NCBI RefSeq assembly: GCF_000613125.1
Contig: NZ_HG964497.1
Location: forward strand, 3,200,343 to 3,264,342
Length of the DNA: 64,000 bases
Source: Bacillus sp. EB01
GTDB taxonomy: Bacteria > Bacillota > Bacilli > Bacillales > Cytobacillaceae
Reading direction: 5' to 3'
Part shown: piece after piece, positions 41,610 to 49,986 of the stretch
Layout of the letters: the number at the start of each line of letters is the position of its first letter
Numbering within the stretch: position 1 is the first letter of the stretch
Notes under the pieces: model-generated
What the model saw: the letters and a program-made list of their open reading frames with translations, nothing else
Database searches by the model: none
Told to the model about the DNA's origin: nothing
Program-made: the position numbers and the translations under genes

Positions 41610-41723
41610 TTACCTCGTCAATTGTTCAACGGCTTTCTGGTCTGAAACTAACCACTCTATTTTATATTCAGCTGCTCTGGCAGCCTCCGTTTGGCGGCGT
41701 GCCTCTTTAGGAATAATTTCTTT
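41610..41723 (-). pseudogene. C-terminal remnant of a restriction-fold polymorphic toxin
   Basis: A frame of 37 codons, no start, reading KEIIPKEARRQTEAARAAEY then KIEWLVSDQKAVEQLTR and TAA. The pattern RQTEAAKAAGLKIEWLVS is typical of the end of Tox-REase-type C-terminal toxin domains on WXG/LXG proteins of Firmicutes. A TGA precedes it; the bases beyond (KIYLS-like) continue the resemblance in the same frame through that stop. The rest of the toxin gene is absent. Confidence 0.55.
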
Positions 41724-41864
41724 TCAACATGATAAATAGATCTTTGGCTTATCACCAATCTTCCCTCCCCTTTTGTTATACTTTAATAATGTTAGACAAA
41801 AGAAGACAAAGACTGTGATTTCTATTATTAAGTTTATACATATGCAAAAATGGGGGAAAGCTCT

Positions 41865-43037
41865 GTGCGCCAGCTAATTTTTTTGTTCATAATTTACACC
41901 TCGTTTATAAGTTTAGGACTACCTGATTCTCTTTTAGGAGTGGCATGGCCGAAGATGGTGGGAGAATTTCATGTTGCACACAGTGCGGCTGGGATCATTT
42001 CAATGACCATTGCTATTTGTACAGTTATTGCTAGCTTGCAGACTGTACGATTTACAAAAAAATTTGGGACAGGCAAACTCGTTTTAGGCAGTGTATTGCT
42101 TACTGCAAGTGGCTTGATCGGATTTGCATTTACACAAAATTTCTTTTTATTAATTGTTGCGGCTCTCCCTTTAGGTCTAGGAGCTGGTGCTATTGATACC
42201 TCTTTAAATGACTACGTGTCTGTCAACCTCAAGGCACACCATATGAATTGGCTACATGCTTTTTGGGGAGTAGGAGCAACGCTTGGACCCATTATTATGG
42301 GGATTGTTTTAAATAATGATGTTTCGTGGAGAAACGGTTATTTGATAATTGGCGGCATTCAATTGATGCTAGCTATGATACTGTTCCTTTCTCTCCCCCT
42401 TTGGAGGCAAAGCGAACAAAAAGTATCCACTGAAACTGAAGAAACCACAGCCCCTTTTGTGGAAGTATTGAAACAACGAGGAGTGGTCTTTTCTCTTTTA
42501 TCCTTTGTGTTTTATGTTGGATTAGAAGGAATTATTTTTCTGTGGGGGAGTAGCTACTTAATTGAAGTAAAATCCTTATCCGTAGCAACTGCAAGTTTTA
42601 TCATATCGATGTTTTTTGCAAGTTTAACGATGGGAAGGATTGTATCCGGATTTATCACATTTTGGCTTTCGAATCAAAAGCTGCTGTTGTATAGCGAAAT
42701 TACCCTACTATTAGGGATTCTTACAGTTGCTTTTGGAAAAGGCAGCGTTATGTATGTCGGATTTACACTCGTGGGCCTCGGGTGCGCTGCAATTTTTCCA
42801 ACGATGATTCACGAAACCCCAAGAAGGTTTGGAAAGCGCAATTCGAGAGCAATAATTGGGCTTCAAGTGGCTTTCGGTTATGTTGGAATAACCGTCTTAC
42901 CTCCGTTAGCAGGAGTACTGTTTCAAGGTTTCAGCATGAATCTATTTCCACCATTTTTAGTCATTTTCGCCCTCATCCTGCTTGGAGCAACCATTGTAAT
43001 TGAAAAGCTGAAAATGCAAAGAAATATGGGTAGCTAA
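41865..43037 (+). CDS. MFS transporter
   Basis: A 390-residue twelve-helix major facilitator protein with the DSLLGVAWP-type TM1 exit and the FKKFGTGKLV loop between TM2 and TM3 (RFTKKFGTGKLVLG). It has an internal GLGAGAIDTSLNDYVS segment and is similar in outline to sugar/fucose-permease-like MFS members. The GTG at 41865 has GGGGGA seven bases before it; the ATG 15 bases earlier lies inside that site and is less likely. Monocistronic, followed by a terminator. Substrate unknown. Confidence 0.83.
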   Translation: MRQLIFLFIIYTSFISLGLPDSLLGVAWPKMVGEFHVAHSAAGIISMTIAICTVIASLQTVRFTKKFGTGKLVLGSVLLTASGLIGFAFTQNFFLLIVAALPLGLGAGAIDTSLNDYVSVNLKAHHMNWLHAFWGVGATLGPIIMGIVLNNDVSWRNGYLIIGGIQLMLAMILFLSLPLWRQSEQKVSTETEETTAPFVEVLKQRGVVFSLLSFVFYVGLEGIIFLWGSSYLIEVKSLSVATASFIISMFFASLTMGRIVSGFITFWLSNQKLLLYSEITLLLGILTVAFGKGSVMYVGFTLVGLGCAAIFPTMIHETPRRFGKRNSRAIIGLQVAFGYVGITVLPPLAGVLFQGFSMNLFPPFLVIFALILLGATIVIEKLKMQRNMGS

Positions 43038-43065
43038 AACAGGTGATTATATACAGTACTATAAT

Positions 43066-43098
43066 AAGAAGCTCAGACAAAGGTTTGAGCTTTTTATG
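43066..43098 (+). terminator. MFS gene terminator
   Basis: AAGCTCA and TGAGCTT arms (AGACAAAGGTT between) followed by TTTTATG. Confidence 0.75.
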
Positions 43099-43271
43099 TG
43101 CCTGTTTTAGCTGCTGCTAAAGGGCCTGCTAAAAGGTGCAATACATTTAAGCCCCACCTGTTCTGCCGCTGTTCTCGCAATATGCTGCAAGGTTCAAAAG
43201 CCGCCATCAACCCATACTCCTGCATCGAAACCGAAATTGAACTGATCCTCGATCATAGTTAAGCAACCTTG

Positions 43272-43913
43272 CTACAATTCCCAAATTATATTGATTTCAC
43301 CGGCCATAAAGCAAAGAATCAAACCTATGGAAACCACTTTAATTATTTGCTTTGGAGACTGATATAAAACAAAAATTGTTGCTATCCAGAGTAATATTTC
43401 CAAATTATATTTTATGTAAAAATACCAAACTCCAAATGCAAAAGCCTGTCTTGAAATTACTATAAATATAATTGTTGAAATAGAAAGTGCAATTATTCCC
43501 TTCCCCTTTGCATACCAGCATACAAATGCCAAAAATGGAGATATAACAGTCATAATAATCCAAATCATCATATATGATCTAGGGAAAAAACCAGCTGCCA
43601 CAACAGTATAAAGATAATAGCTACTTACCATTCCTATAAAAAATAAAAAAACATTTATGGCAGACCTAACCGGTGTTTTACTATAAACAGAAATTAGCAC
43701 CGCAAAGAAAACCCAAACTCCAATCCGAGAAAAGAAGTTCCTTAAATCCAATACTTCAACAAAGTATGGCAATATATTGCTGGGAGTTTCATCAAATACC
43801 TTGGAAGTTACCCCTAAAAAAACCCCTGCGATAAAAATTAAAGTAGAATATAGAAGTTTATTTGATAATGACATTTTTATTGGCCTACGAATATCATCCA
43901 AATATTTTACCAT
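43272..43913 (-). CDS. DUF6518-like membrane protein
   Basis: A 213-residue protein with six or seven hydrophobic segments and short loops. It starts with a basic MVKYLDDIRRPIKM, then LLYSTLIFIAGVFLGVTSKVFDE, which resembles the G-x-x-x-G-x-x-x-K-x-x-D entry of DUF6518 membrane proteins. The ATG at 43913 follows GGAGGGGAAAG; the eight-codon upstream extension is less likely. The DNA beyond its 3' end (43110-43265) contains only a short protein-like stretch ending VWVDGGF, possibly an SDR tail. Function unknown. Confidence 0.68.
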   Translation of the reverse strand: MVKYLDDIRRPIKMSLSNKLLYSTLIFIAGVFLGVTSKVFDETPSNILPYFVEVLDLRNFFSRIGVWVFFAVLISVYSKTPVRSAINVFLFFIGMVSSYYLYTVVAAGFFPRSYMMIWIIMTVISPFLAFVCWYAKGKGIIALSISTIIFIVISRQAFAFGVWYFYIKYNLEILLWIATIFVLYQSPKQIIKVVSIGLILCFMAGEINIIWEL

Positions 43914-44008
43914 CTTTCCCCTCCGAAACTTTTTCATTTGACCTGGTCAAGTTAATAGAAATTCACTAAAACGAGTGGCAATTCCTTCAAAGTAGTAAAG
44001 TGATTTAT

Positions 44009-44387
44009 TTAGTCCGGTTTGTATTTTTTGAACCCATTGTGGAAAGAGGGAGGTTTTATAGTGTTACCACTATTTTTCCCTAACCGAATGCTTAAGTATT
44101 TTGAGATACCCTCTGTTTTGTCGGAGCTGACTTTTTTGTTTTTATGGTTATAATAATCAACTTCCACATCAATTGGATTAGGATCTTTATCAGGTCCTAT
44201 ATAAGTCTAACTTCCACCACCATAACTATAGGAGGAGCCATCTGGCATATAGTACACTTCATATCCAATTTGAAGTTTTTCCATTTAAAACAAGAAAAGC
44301 ATATTGAGTTTCATCCGTCTTTTTTAGCCACAAGAAAGACAGTGTGATTAAATTTGTAAGGACTAAAACCACAATTACCAACATCAT
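44009..44387 (-). pseudogene. Broken gene for a membrane-anchored hypothetical protein
   Basis: On the minus strand an ATG at 44387 opens MMLVIVVLVLTNLITLSFLW (a membrane anchor) and continues DETQYAFLVLNGKTSNWI to a TGA. In the next frame the sequence carries on as GYEVYYMPDGSSYSYGGGS, is broken by TAG, and continues TYIGPDKDPNPIDVEVDYYN to a TAA at 44009. A one-base deletion plus one nonsense change would explain this. The restored product is about 125 residues with an extracytoplasmic domain; family not recognised. Confidence 0.55.
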
Positions 44388-44449
44388 ATTTTTCTTATAA
44401 ATATAAACTTCCCCTATTCAATTCGTTCCTTATCTATATATTTATTGTT

Positions 44450-44617
44450 TTATTTATTTTTTTCATTAGAAATTGCGTCCAATTTAGCCTCTATCCGATT
44501 TAATTGCTCTCTGTTTCTTTTTACAGAGCGGGATACGGAAAATATCAACAATATAAAGATAATTGCAATCAGTAAGGTTAACAGTTGAAAAATAATATCG
44601 CCAAAATTGACGTCCAT
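44450..44617 (-). CDS. DUF4083-like small membrane protein (55 aa)
   Basis: Read from the minus strand: DVNFGDIIFQLLTLLIAIIF starts a single transmembrane helix, followed by a basic stretch SVSRSVKRNREQ and a short amphipathic helix LNRIEAKLDAIS. This matches the pattern of DUF4083 proteins of Bacilli (GDIIFQLL, then a helix, then KLDRI). The ATG at 44617 has AAAAGGGG eight bases upstream. Unknown function; probably in the same decayed neighbourhood as the broken gene downstream. The 303 bp further upstream to 44920 hold no gene. Confidence 0.7.
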   Translation of the reverse strand: MDVNFGDIIFQLLTLLIAIIFILLIFSVSRSVKRNREQLNRIEAKLDAISNEKNK

Positions 44618-44920
44618 TTTCATTACCCCTTTTAATTATATAGTTCCATATATTGTCATTATACTGTATTGTGTGTCAAAACGAATATGACTTCTTAACT
44701 TTAATCCTACTTTTCATTTAATAACCAACTGGCGGTTTCGCTTAATAGGATTACACAAATAGATACCTATTCCGTGCCCTTTGCATTAAGAGCTTTCTTC
44801 GCAGACATTTGCGTTTTTCTTTCATAAAAAGAAAGAAGAAACCGCGACCATAAATTTACATATATACCATATTGGGGATTGTTGATAAAATATTTACAGA
44901 AAGGGGGCTCACCTAAGTAA

Positions 44921-45397
44921 ATGAAGAATAAAAGGAAGAGTTATTACATTGGGACGTTTGCTGCCATTGTCATTTCAGCCTTATTTTTATTATGGTATTT
45001 TAAGCTCCCTTTATCTGCTGAAAGTGTATTAAAAGGAATGGACAGTGTGGAAAAAGTTAATTACGGTGAGTATATAGATGAGAAATGGGATAATATCTAC
45101 AATTATGAAATTGAAGATACGACAGAAATAAACAAACTATTGGATGCAGTCTCCAAAAATGAATATACCAGGGTCTCACATAAAAATATAAGAAATGAAG
45201 GCAGATATTTATCATTTCGAATCTTTTATGATGGGTTGCAACACTATAGAGTGGGTGTCAATGAACTGGGCTATTTAGTTATTGAAGATGCTGACACCTA
45301 TAAATTCACCAATAATCAAACCGAAATTTTCAATGAGCTTTATACTTTACTGGTCCTTGGGAAAGAACCGCTTTATGAAAACGATAAAACCCGATAA
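44921..45397 (+). CDS. Membrane-anchored hypothetical protein
   Basis: A 158-residue protein with a basic N-terminus and one transmembrane helix (YIGTFAAIVISALFLLWYF, residues 9-27), then an extracytoplasmic domain of about 125 residues (YGEYIDEKWDNIYNYEIED, YLSFRIFYDGLQHYRVGVNELGYLVI). No lipobox. The start follows AGAAAGGGGGCTCACC. The small mixed alpha/beta outer domain resembles other anchored Bacillus proteins, but I cannot name the family. Monocistronic with terminator. Confidence 0.7.
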   Translation: MKNKRKSYYIGTFAAIVISALFLLWYFKLPLSAESVLKGMDSVEKVNYGEYIDEKWDNIYNYEIEDTTEINKLLDAVSKNEYTRVSHKNIRNEGRYLSFRIFYDGLQHYRVGVNELGYLVIEDADTYKFTNNQTEIFNELYTLLVLGKEPLYENDKTR

Positions 45398-45409
45398 AAA
45401 AAATAGTCT

Positions 45410-45453
45410 AAAAAAGCGTGTTGGAACTATTAACTCCGGCACGCTTTTATTTA
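45410..45453 (+). terminator. Terminator after the membrane-anchored protein gene
   Basis: AAAAGCGTG and CACGCTTTT arms, with an additional GGA/TCC pair in the loop. Confidence 0.8.
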
Positions 45454-45571
45454 TCTATTTTCGCTAACCTGTATTGGCTGAAACTAGAGAGTTCCCTTGT
45501 GCCCTTGATTCGTTTTTCCTTTTACCTTCCCCTGCGGTATTCGTTATTGAAACATCACAACAATTCGCTTA

Positions 45572-45955
45572 CTAAAACTTTTTTATTAATATAAGTGTTC
45601 TTCTTAGCGCTACAAAAATATATAGTATTACCGAATATACTATTACACTGACTATGTAATATATTGCGTGTTGTTTTGGTTTAGTGGACAATTCTTCCAC
45701 ACCATGAGCTTGATTATACCATTCAAGTTGTGAGTGATAATACCAGATATAAATTAAAGTGATTATCAACATTATTAGAGCAAGAATAGCTTTTTTATGC
45801 TTGATAATTTTAATTAAACTATCTTTAAAAACGTTTATGAATGCTAGTTTAGTATCTTTTTGAGATTCAAAAATCATCATGCTTTTAAACGGTGTTAAGA
45901 AGTAAATCAATAATACACCCCAAACAATCCCGAAAATCACAATCTCTGTAACCAA
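45572..45955 (-). CDS. Three-helix membrane protein, unknown
   Basis: A 127-residue protein with TTG start behind AAGGGGGGCGG. Hydrophobic segments lie near residues 3-20, 56-73 and 95-116, with a basic cytosolic loop (IKIIKHKK) and LALIMLIITLIYIWYY in the second helix. No family recognised. It stands alone between two decayed regions. Confidence 0.6.
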   Translation of the reverse strand: MVTEIVIFGIVWGVLLIYFLTPFKSMMIFESQKDTKLAFINVFKDSLIKIIKHKKAILALIMLIITLIYIWYYHSQLEWYNQAHGVEELSTKPKQHAIYYIVSVIVYSVILYIFVALRRTLILIKKF

Positions 45956-46014
45956 GAAACCGCCCCCCTTTCGATCAATCTAACTGTGGAACAACCCGTT
46001 TGTTTTGATGTTAT

Positions 46015-46200
46015 TTATTTTTTTCTACAAGGATAAGATATCCTTCTTACACCCTCTGCCCAACTGATCATAATGCCCTAAATCGTGAGCAATTGTAACA
46101 ATGATGACTGTAAAAGCCTCGTCCCCCCATCCGCTTCAAGAAGTCTCAGTAATCACCAGGGGGCTTTTCCACAAAAGGTACCCCAATACGGACCTTTACT
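46015..46200 (-). pseudogene. Degraded coding fragment
   Basis: Minus-strand pieces read VRIGVPFVEKPPGDY (then TGA, DFLKRMGG) and, in another frame, DEAFTVIIVTIAHDLGHYDQ followed by LGRGCKKDILSL and TAG. The pieces are adjacent, protein-like and in consistent order, as expected for a gene with a frameshift and a nonsense change. The AHDLGHYDQ stretch resembles the end of a DinB-type four-helix protein, but this is tentative. Confidence 0.35.
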
Positions 46201-46294
46201 TTAATTAGTATTCCTACATACATAAAAGAGAATTAGCTTGCTATTCCCAATTTTAACATAATTTTGTATAATTGTATAAAGGAGGGTTGGTAAC

Positions 46295-46573
46295 GTGAAA
46301 ATAGTACGATTTAGCATCCTTACCGTTATGACAAATGCCTTTCTACTGGGAATCAGTTACCTTTTATCAATAAAGTACGAATTACCACTGATTGATGTAA
46401 TGTTTTTTGTTGGAGTATTTTCAACCTTATTATCTGTGTATTTTTTTAGCAATCTCAAACACTTTATAATCTATCTTGAGCCCTATACCATGGAATCAGT
46501 ACAAGTCAACTTTTTTAATGCAGGATCCAGCTTGTTTTTACTGACAGTATTTTTGTACGCATTTCTCCACTAA
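46295..46573 (+). CDS. Small three-helix membrane protein
   Basis: A 92-residue hydrophobic protein, GTG start behind AAAGGAGGG, with three transmembrane segments near 7-25, 34-50 and 75-91. No charged motif or recognisable family. The good initiation site suggests a real gene. Confidence 0.6.
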   Translation: MKIVRFSILTVMTNAFLLGISYLLSIKYELPLIDVMFFVGVFSTLLSVYFFSNLKHFIIYLEPYTMESVQVNFFNAGSSLFLLTVFLYAFLH

Positions 46574-46815
46574 AAGTAGTCGGTTGTTCTTTACAACGCT
46601 ACAGAGAAACATGCTCCTTAACCACCCTGTATGATTGCTAAATAAGGAGTGTACTCATCCTTTCTGGTCAACTCATCCATTAAACACCCACACATGCAGA
46701 TCAAAAACGGCTTTCACTTCAGAACCTTTCTATATTGTAAATTCATACAAACTGCTCTTCTTTTCGATTAGGCTCTTTTACGGAAATCACTATTAAAATT
46801 TGGAGGTGTACTTAT

Positions 46816-47004
46816 ATGATGTGGTTATTACTATTATCACCGCTTATTATTTTAATTCCTGTCGTTATATATTTAGACAAAAAGAAAGGTGCCGGCGACC
46901 CTAAATTAGATACAGATAACTATCGTATTGAGCAAGACTTAGCAAAAACTGACACATATTTTACCACTCCCGGCGGAGATGGTCCTGGAAGCGGCCAATC
47001 GTAG
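46816..47004 (+). CDS. Small single-pass membrane protein
   Basis: A 62-residue protein with one N-terminal helix (MMWLLLLSPLIILIPVVIYL), a Lys-rich stop-transfer (DKKKGAG), and a hydrophilic tail ending PGGDGPGSGQS. ATG after GGAGGTGTACTTAT. Small proteins with this layout are common in Bacilli; none could be named. A hairpin at 47150 follows after 150 bp of non-coding sequence. Confidence 0.6.
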   Translation: MMWLLLLSPLIILIPVVIYLDKKKGAGDPKLDTDNYRIEQDLAKTDTYFTTPGGDGPGSGQS

Positions 47005-47149
47005 TTGCAAATAATATGGACGGGGGCTACTTTCAGCTGGGCGGGTTTCCACTATGGGGAGTTATCCTTATTCAGGTGGTCACCGCTACAAATGCTAAAA
47101 GGAAGCACTACTTCTGGGCTAGGATATGACAGCAACTATGAAGTCACTG

Positions 47150-47180
47150 AAAAAGCTCGGATCTACTCCGAGCTTTTAGC
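47150..47180. terminator. Convergent bidirectional terminator
   Basis: AAAAGCTCGG and CCGAGCTTTT arms with a 7-base loop between the small membrane protein gene and the Gly/Tyr repeat gene. Confidence 0.85.
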
Positions 47181-47214
47181 ATACCTAAGATTAACATAAG
47201 AGTCCGTTAGTTGA

Positions 47215-47550
47215 TTAATATTGTTCTCCACGATGACCGCCATAGCCCCCATGACCCATACCGTAGCCATGATGTCCGCCATAGCCTCCATGGCCCATAC
47301 CATAGCCATGATGACCGCCATAACCTCCATGGCCCATACCGTAACCTGGATAACCGCCATAGCCTCCATGGCCCATACCGTAACCTGGGTAACCGCCATA
47401 ACCGCCATGGCCCATGCCATAACCTGGATAACCGCCATAGCCTCCATAACCCATGCCATAACCTGGATAACCGCCATAGCCTCCATGGCCCATACCGTAA
47501 CCTGGATAACCGCCATAACCCATACCACTTCCAAAGAATTGTCTATCCAT
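47215..47550 (-). CDS. Gly/Tyr/His-rich repeat protein, spore coat-like
   Basis: A 111-residue protein starting MDRQFFGSGMGYGGYPGYG and consisting of seven tandem copies of a 13-residue unit GYGMGHGGYGGYP; in the last copies YP becomes HH. The DNA repeat is 39 bp. Gly/Tyr-rich repeats of this kind occur in Bacillus coat or exosporium-associated proteins, where Tyr can be cross-linked; that role is inference. Start at 47550 has GAGGAGGGAACTTAAA. Long open frames on the opposite strand are by-products of the repeat. Confidence 0.7.
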   Translation of the reverse strand: MDRQFFGSGMGYGGYPGYGMGHGGYGGYPGYGMGYGGYGGYPGYGMGHGGYGGYPGYGMGHGGYGGYPGYGMGHGGYGGHHGYGMGHGGYGGHHGYGMGHGGYGGHRGEQY

Positions 47551-47818
47551 TTTAAGTTCCCTCCTCAAATCATTACAAAGACAGTGTATGTGTCCATGTT
47601 GGAAGGGGAATAGGCGTCTGCCTATGTGTCTAGGCTGTTATTGGGGAAAGGGGTATGTTTCCTTTTTGTACTGCTGTTTTAAAAAATTGATACAGTCTCC
47701 TTTTTATTGGGTTTATATCCTTTACCAAGAAGATGACTGGAGCTTATGCAGTTTAGCCCAAAAGTACCTCCAAGTAGTTGCTCCATTATCCTGGAACGAT
47801 GCCAATCAAATACAATCC

Positions 47819-48598
47819 TCACCAATTCTCCATAAAGTTCTGCTTCTCAAGGTAGTTCAGCACTGTCTGGGAGAATTCCGTATGGAATTCTTTCGTATAC
47901 TTGGCGATTGTATAGATTTGCGCCAGGTTTTTTAATCCCAATTGCTCGGTCATTTCCTTTAGCCTAGGGTTGGCCATATAGCGGTCCCATCCTTTTTCGT
48001 TTCGGTCTTTATAGATTTCGAGGATATCTTCATCTGAGTAATCATGGTACTGGTCGTAGTGAACCAGTCCATGCCGTGGCAGCCGATCACGTGGTGACGG
48101 GTTTTCGGCTGGATATCCTAATGAATATCCCACAACTGGCACGACGTTGGGCGGCAGATTTAGCAGCTCGCCGATTTGATCACAGTTTGCTAGCGTTGAG
48201 CCCATGTAACAGATGCCAAGCCCCGCATTTTCCGCTGCCAAGGCACAGTTTTGCGCTGCCAGCGTTGCATCAATCGCACCTATCATAAAGCTCATGAAGT
48301 TATCAAAATGGATAGGCGCATCATTAAGCTCAAGCCATCTCCTCATCCGATTAAAATCAGCACAAAATGTTAGTAACACAGGTGCATCGACAACCATCGA
48401 CTGCTCCATATGTGCGGTGTATAATTTTTCCCTAAGTTCTTTGTCTCTCGTGACGATGATCGAATATGTCTGCATATTGCCGCTTGATGAGGCGCGAATG
48501 CCCGCATCCAGTATTTGATCCAGCAGCTCCTGGCTAACTTCCCTGTCCTCATATTCGCGTATTGATCTATGTCCGTGGATAACATCATTGAATTCCAA
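47819..48598 (-). CDS. NADPH-dependent nitroreductase-family oxidoreductase (NfrA-like)
   Basis: An approximately 260-residue FMN flavoprotein: HGHRSIREYEDREVS (phosphate-binding Arg residues) near the N-terminus, ASSSGNMQTYSIIVTRD near 37, ENAGLGICYMGSTLAN near 130 and VVPVVGYSLGYPAENPSPRDRLPRHGLVH near 153-181. This is the NfrA/Frp architecture of enzymes that use NADPH to reduce FMN, quinones or nitroaromatics. AAGGAG is eight bases before a TTG at 48598; an ATG at 48604 and GTG at 48607 overlap that site and are alternatives. Monocistronic. Confidence 0.87.
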   Translation of the reverse strand: MEFNDVIHGHRSIREYEDREVSQELLDQILDAGIRASSSGNMQTYSIIVTRDKELREKLYTAHMEQSMVVDAPVLLTFCADFNRMRRWLELNDAPIHFDNFMSFMIGAIDATLAAQNCALAAENAGLGICYMGSTLANCDQIGELLNLPPNVVPVVGYSLGYPAENPSPRDRLPRHGLVHYDQYHDYSDEDILEIYKDRNEKGWDRYMANPRLKEMTEQLGLKNLAQIYTIAKYTKEFHTEFSQTVLNYLEKQNFMENW

Positions 48599-48722
48599 AT
48601 CCATCACTCCTTATAAAAAAACTATATCATTTGATGAGAATATTCTGAAATAATTTTATACCATCTTAGGAAAGGTTTTTTAATTTGTGAAAAAGGAAAA
48701 CTAGAGGATATTCTATAGGTGG

Positions 48723-48752
48723 TTGACATGAAACCATTTGGTTTCGTATACT
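48723..48752 (+). promoter_or_regulatory. Promoter and operator of the SRPBCC-ArsR operon
   Basis: TTGACA (48723-48728), an 18-bp spacer and TATACT (48747-48752). The spacer contains the inverted repeat GAAACCATTTGGTTTC (48730-48745), placed where a repressor would block RNA polymerase. The ArsR protein of the same operon is the natural candidate. Confidence 0.75.
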
Positions 48753-48804
48753 GAAAAAGTGAAACTAAAAGGTGTTATTTTTAAAAGGAAAACAGGGATT
48801 TTTT

Positions 48805-49224
48805 ATGGAAAACAGATTGCAGGATATTAAACAAACCGTTGTCTTTAATGCACCGATTCAAAAAGTCTGGGATCATGTGTCAACTGCAGAGGGCATCTCA
48901 GAATGGTTTATGCCTAATGATTTTAAACCAGAAGTAGGATATGAATTTACCATACAGTCACCCTTTGGTCCGTCGCCATGTAAGGTTACCGAATATGAAC
49001 CACCCCACCGTCTTTCATTTGATTGGGACACTGACGGGTGGTATTTAACCTTTGAATTAAAGGAACTCGGCGATCAGACCGAATTCACCTTAATCCATGG
49101 CGGTTGGAAGCAGGCAGATGAAATTATTGGTAAGGCTGGCGAAAAATCCTCCGTTATTCGCGACAGAATGTCTCATGGTTGGACTGGCATTGTAGAAAAT
49201 CTACGCGGTATTGTGGAGAAGTAA
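48805..49224 (+). CDS. SRPBCC/AHSA1-domain protein
   Basis: A 139-residue START-like helix-grip protein: [31 protein letters not shown] at the N-terminus, [14 protein letters not shown] in the middle and [17 protein letters not shown] as the long C-terminal helix. Such proteins bind hydrophobic ligands. The ATG at 48805 follows AACAGGGATTTTTT; an in-frame upstream start is less likely. The next gene, an ArsR regulator, begins two bases after this stop codon, a pairing common in Bacilli where the two are thought to act as ligand-binding partner and repressor. Confidence 0.85.
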   Translation: MENRLQDIKQTVVFNAPIQKVWDHVSTAEGISEWFMPNDFKPEVGYEFTIQSPFGPSPCKVTEYEPPHRLSFDWDTDGWYLTFELKELGDQTEFTLIHGGWKQADEIIGKAGEKSSVIRDRMSHGWTGIVENLRGIVEK

Positions 49225-49225
49225 G

Positions 49226-49594
49226 GTGTCATCCTCTGCTCAAAAGCATGATGTTTTTCAGGCCATAGCCGATCCAACACGTAGAGAGGTTCTACGATTA
49301 CTGGCAGAAAAGGAACGTCCAATTTCCGAAATTACCTCCCACTTTCCAATGAGCAGAACTGCGATTGCTAAACACCTCCAAGTTCTTTCAGAGGCAGAGT
49401 TAGTCAGCGGCCGGAAAGTTGGCAGGGAAAAGATTTACCAGCTTCGCCCGGAGCCTTTGACAGAGCTGAAGCAATGGCTGTCCTTTTACGAAAGGTTTTG
49501 GGAAAACAGGCTTTCTGTTCTTAAGCATATTGTGGAAAATGGTGAACAAGGGATTAAGACAGTTGATAAAGAAGAGTCGACCGACAATGTCTAG
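49226..49594 (+). CDS. ArsR-family transcriptional regulator
   Basis: A 122-residue winged-helix repressor with DVFQAIADPTRREVLRLLAEKERPISEI and recognition helix MSRTAIAKHLQVLSEAELV, ending in a long helix LKQWLSFYERFWENRLSVLKHIVE. It lacks the Cys pair of metal-sensing ArsR proteins, fitting the group cotranscribed with SRPBCC proteins. GTG at 49226 has GGAG seven bases upstream. Likely autorepressor through the palindrome in the operon promoter. Confidence 0.85.
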   Translation: MSSSAQKHDVFQAIADPTRREVLRLLAEKERPISEITSHFPMSRTAIAKHLQVLSEAELVSGRKVGREKIYQLRPEPLTELKQWLSFYERFWENRLSVLKHIVENGEQGIKTVDKEESTDNV

Positions 49595-49608
49595 TTGTCG
49601 GTTTTTTC
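49578..49608 (+). terminator. SRPBCC-ArsR operon terminator
   Basis: ACCGACA and TGTCGGT arms with TTTTTT; the left arm overlaps the last codons of the ArsR gene. Confidence 0.85.
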
Positions 49609-49846
49609 TATTTTAAGCTTACAGGTGCCCACTACCAGCCAGTAGTGAGCGAATTTTATTTAACAACTTTAGTCTGAGGCCATATGTAATGCCAAAGAAT
49701 GCCCCTACCCAGGGTTTTTTTATTTTTTGAGTAAAAGCATTATCTGGACTTTACTACATCTTTGTCTAGTCCTCATTTACTTGTGCCCTTCCCAATTTTT
49801 CAGTTTCACATACTCTGTTATTAAGTGCACCGAAGGAGGGGTTGAT

Positions 49847-49951
49847 ATGTCTGGTGATGGAGCAGGTTATGGTGGCGGATTTGCTTTAGTCGTAGTCTTG
49901 TTTATCTTATTGATCATTATAGGATCTTCATTTGTTGGCAGCAGGTATTAA
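49847..49951 (+). CDS. YjcZ-family sporulation peptide (34 aa)
   Basis: Read directly: Gly-rich MSGDGAGYGGG, then [15 protein letters not shown] and a short GSRY end. GAAGGAGGGGTTGAT before the ATG fixes the start; the frame extends upstream without support. Forms a pair with the YjcZ gene 35 bp downstream, separated by only a ribosome binding site. Confidence 0.88.
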   Translation: MSGDGAGYGGGFALVVVLFILLIIIGSSFVGSRY

Positions 49952-49986
49952 GAGTAAATAATTTTTCTTTGAATGGAGGTGTTTCT

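Noticed and set aside
47221..47613. Long plus-strand open frames antisense to the Gly/Tyr repeat gene
   Set aside because: They consist of His/Asp/Asn or Met/Thr/Ala repeats that are by-products of the 39-bp repeat; no ribosome binding site, while the minus-strand frame has an ideal one.
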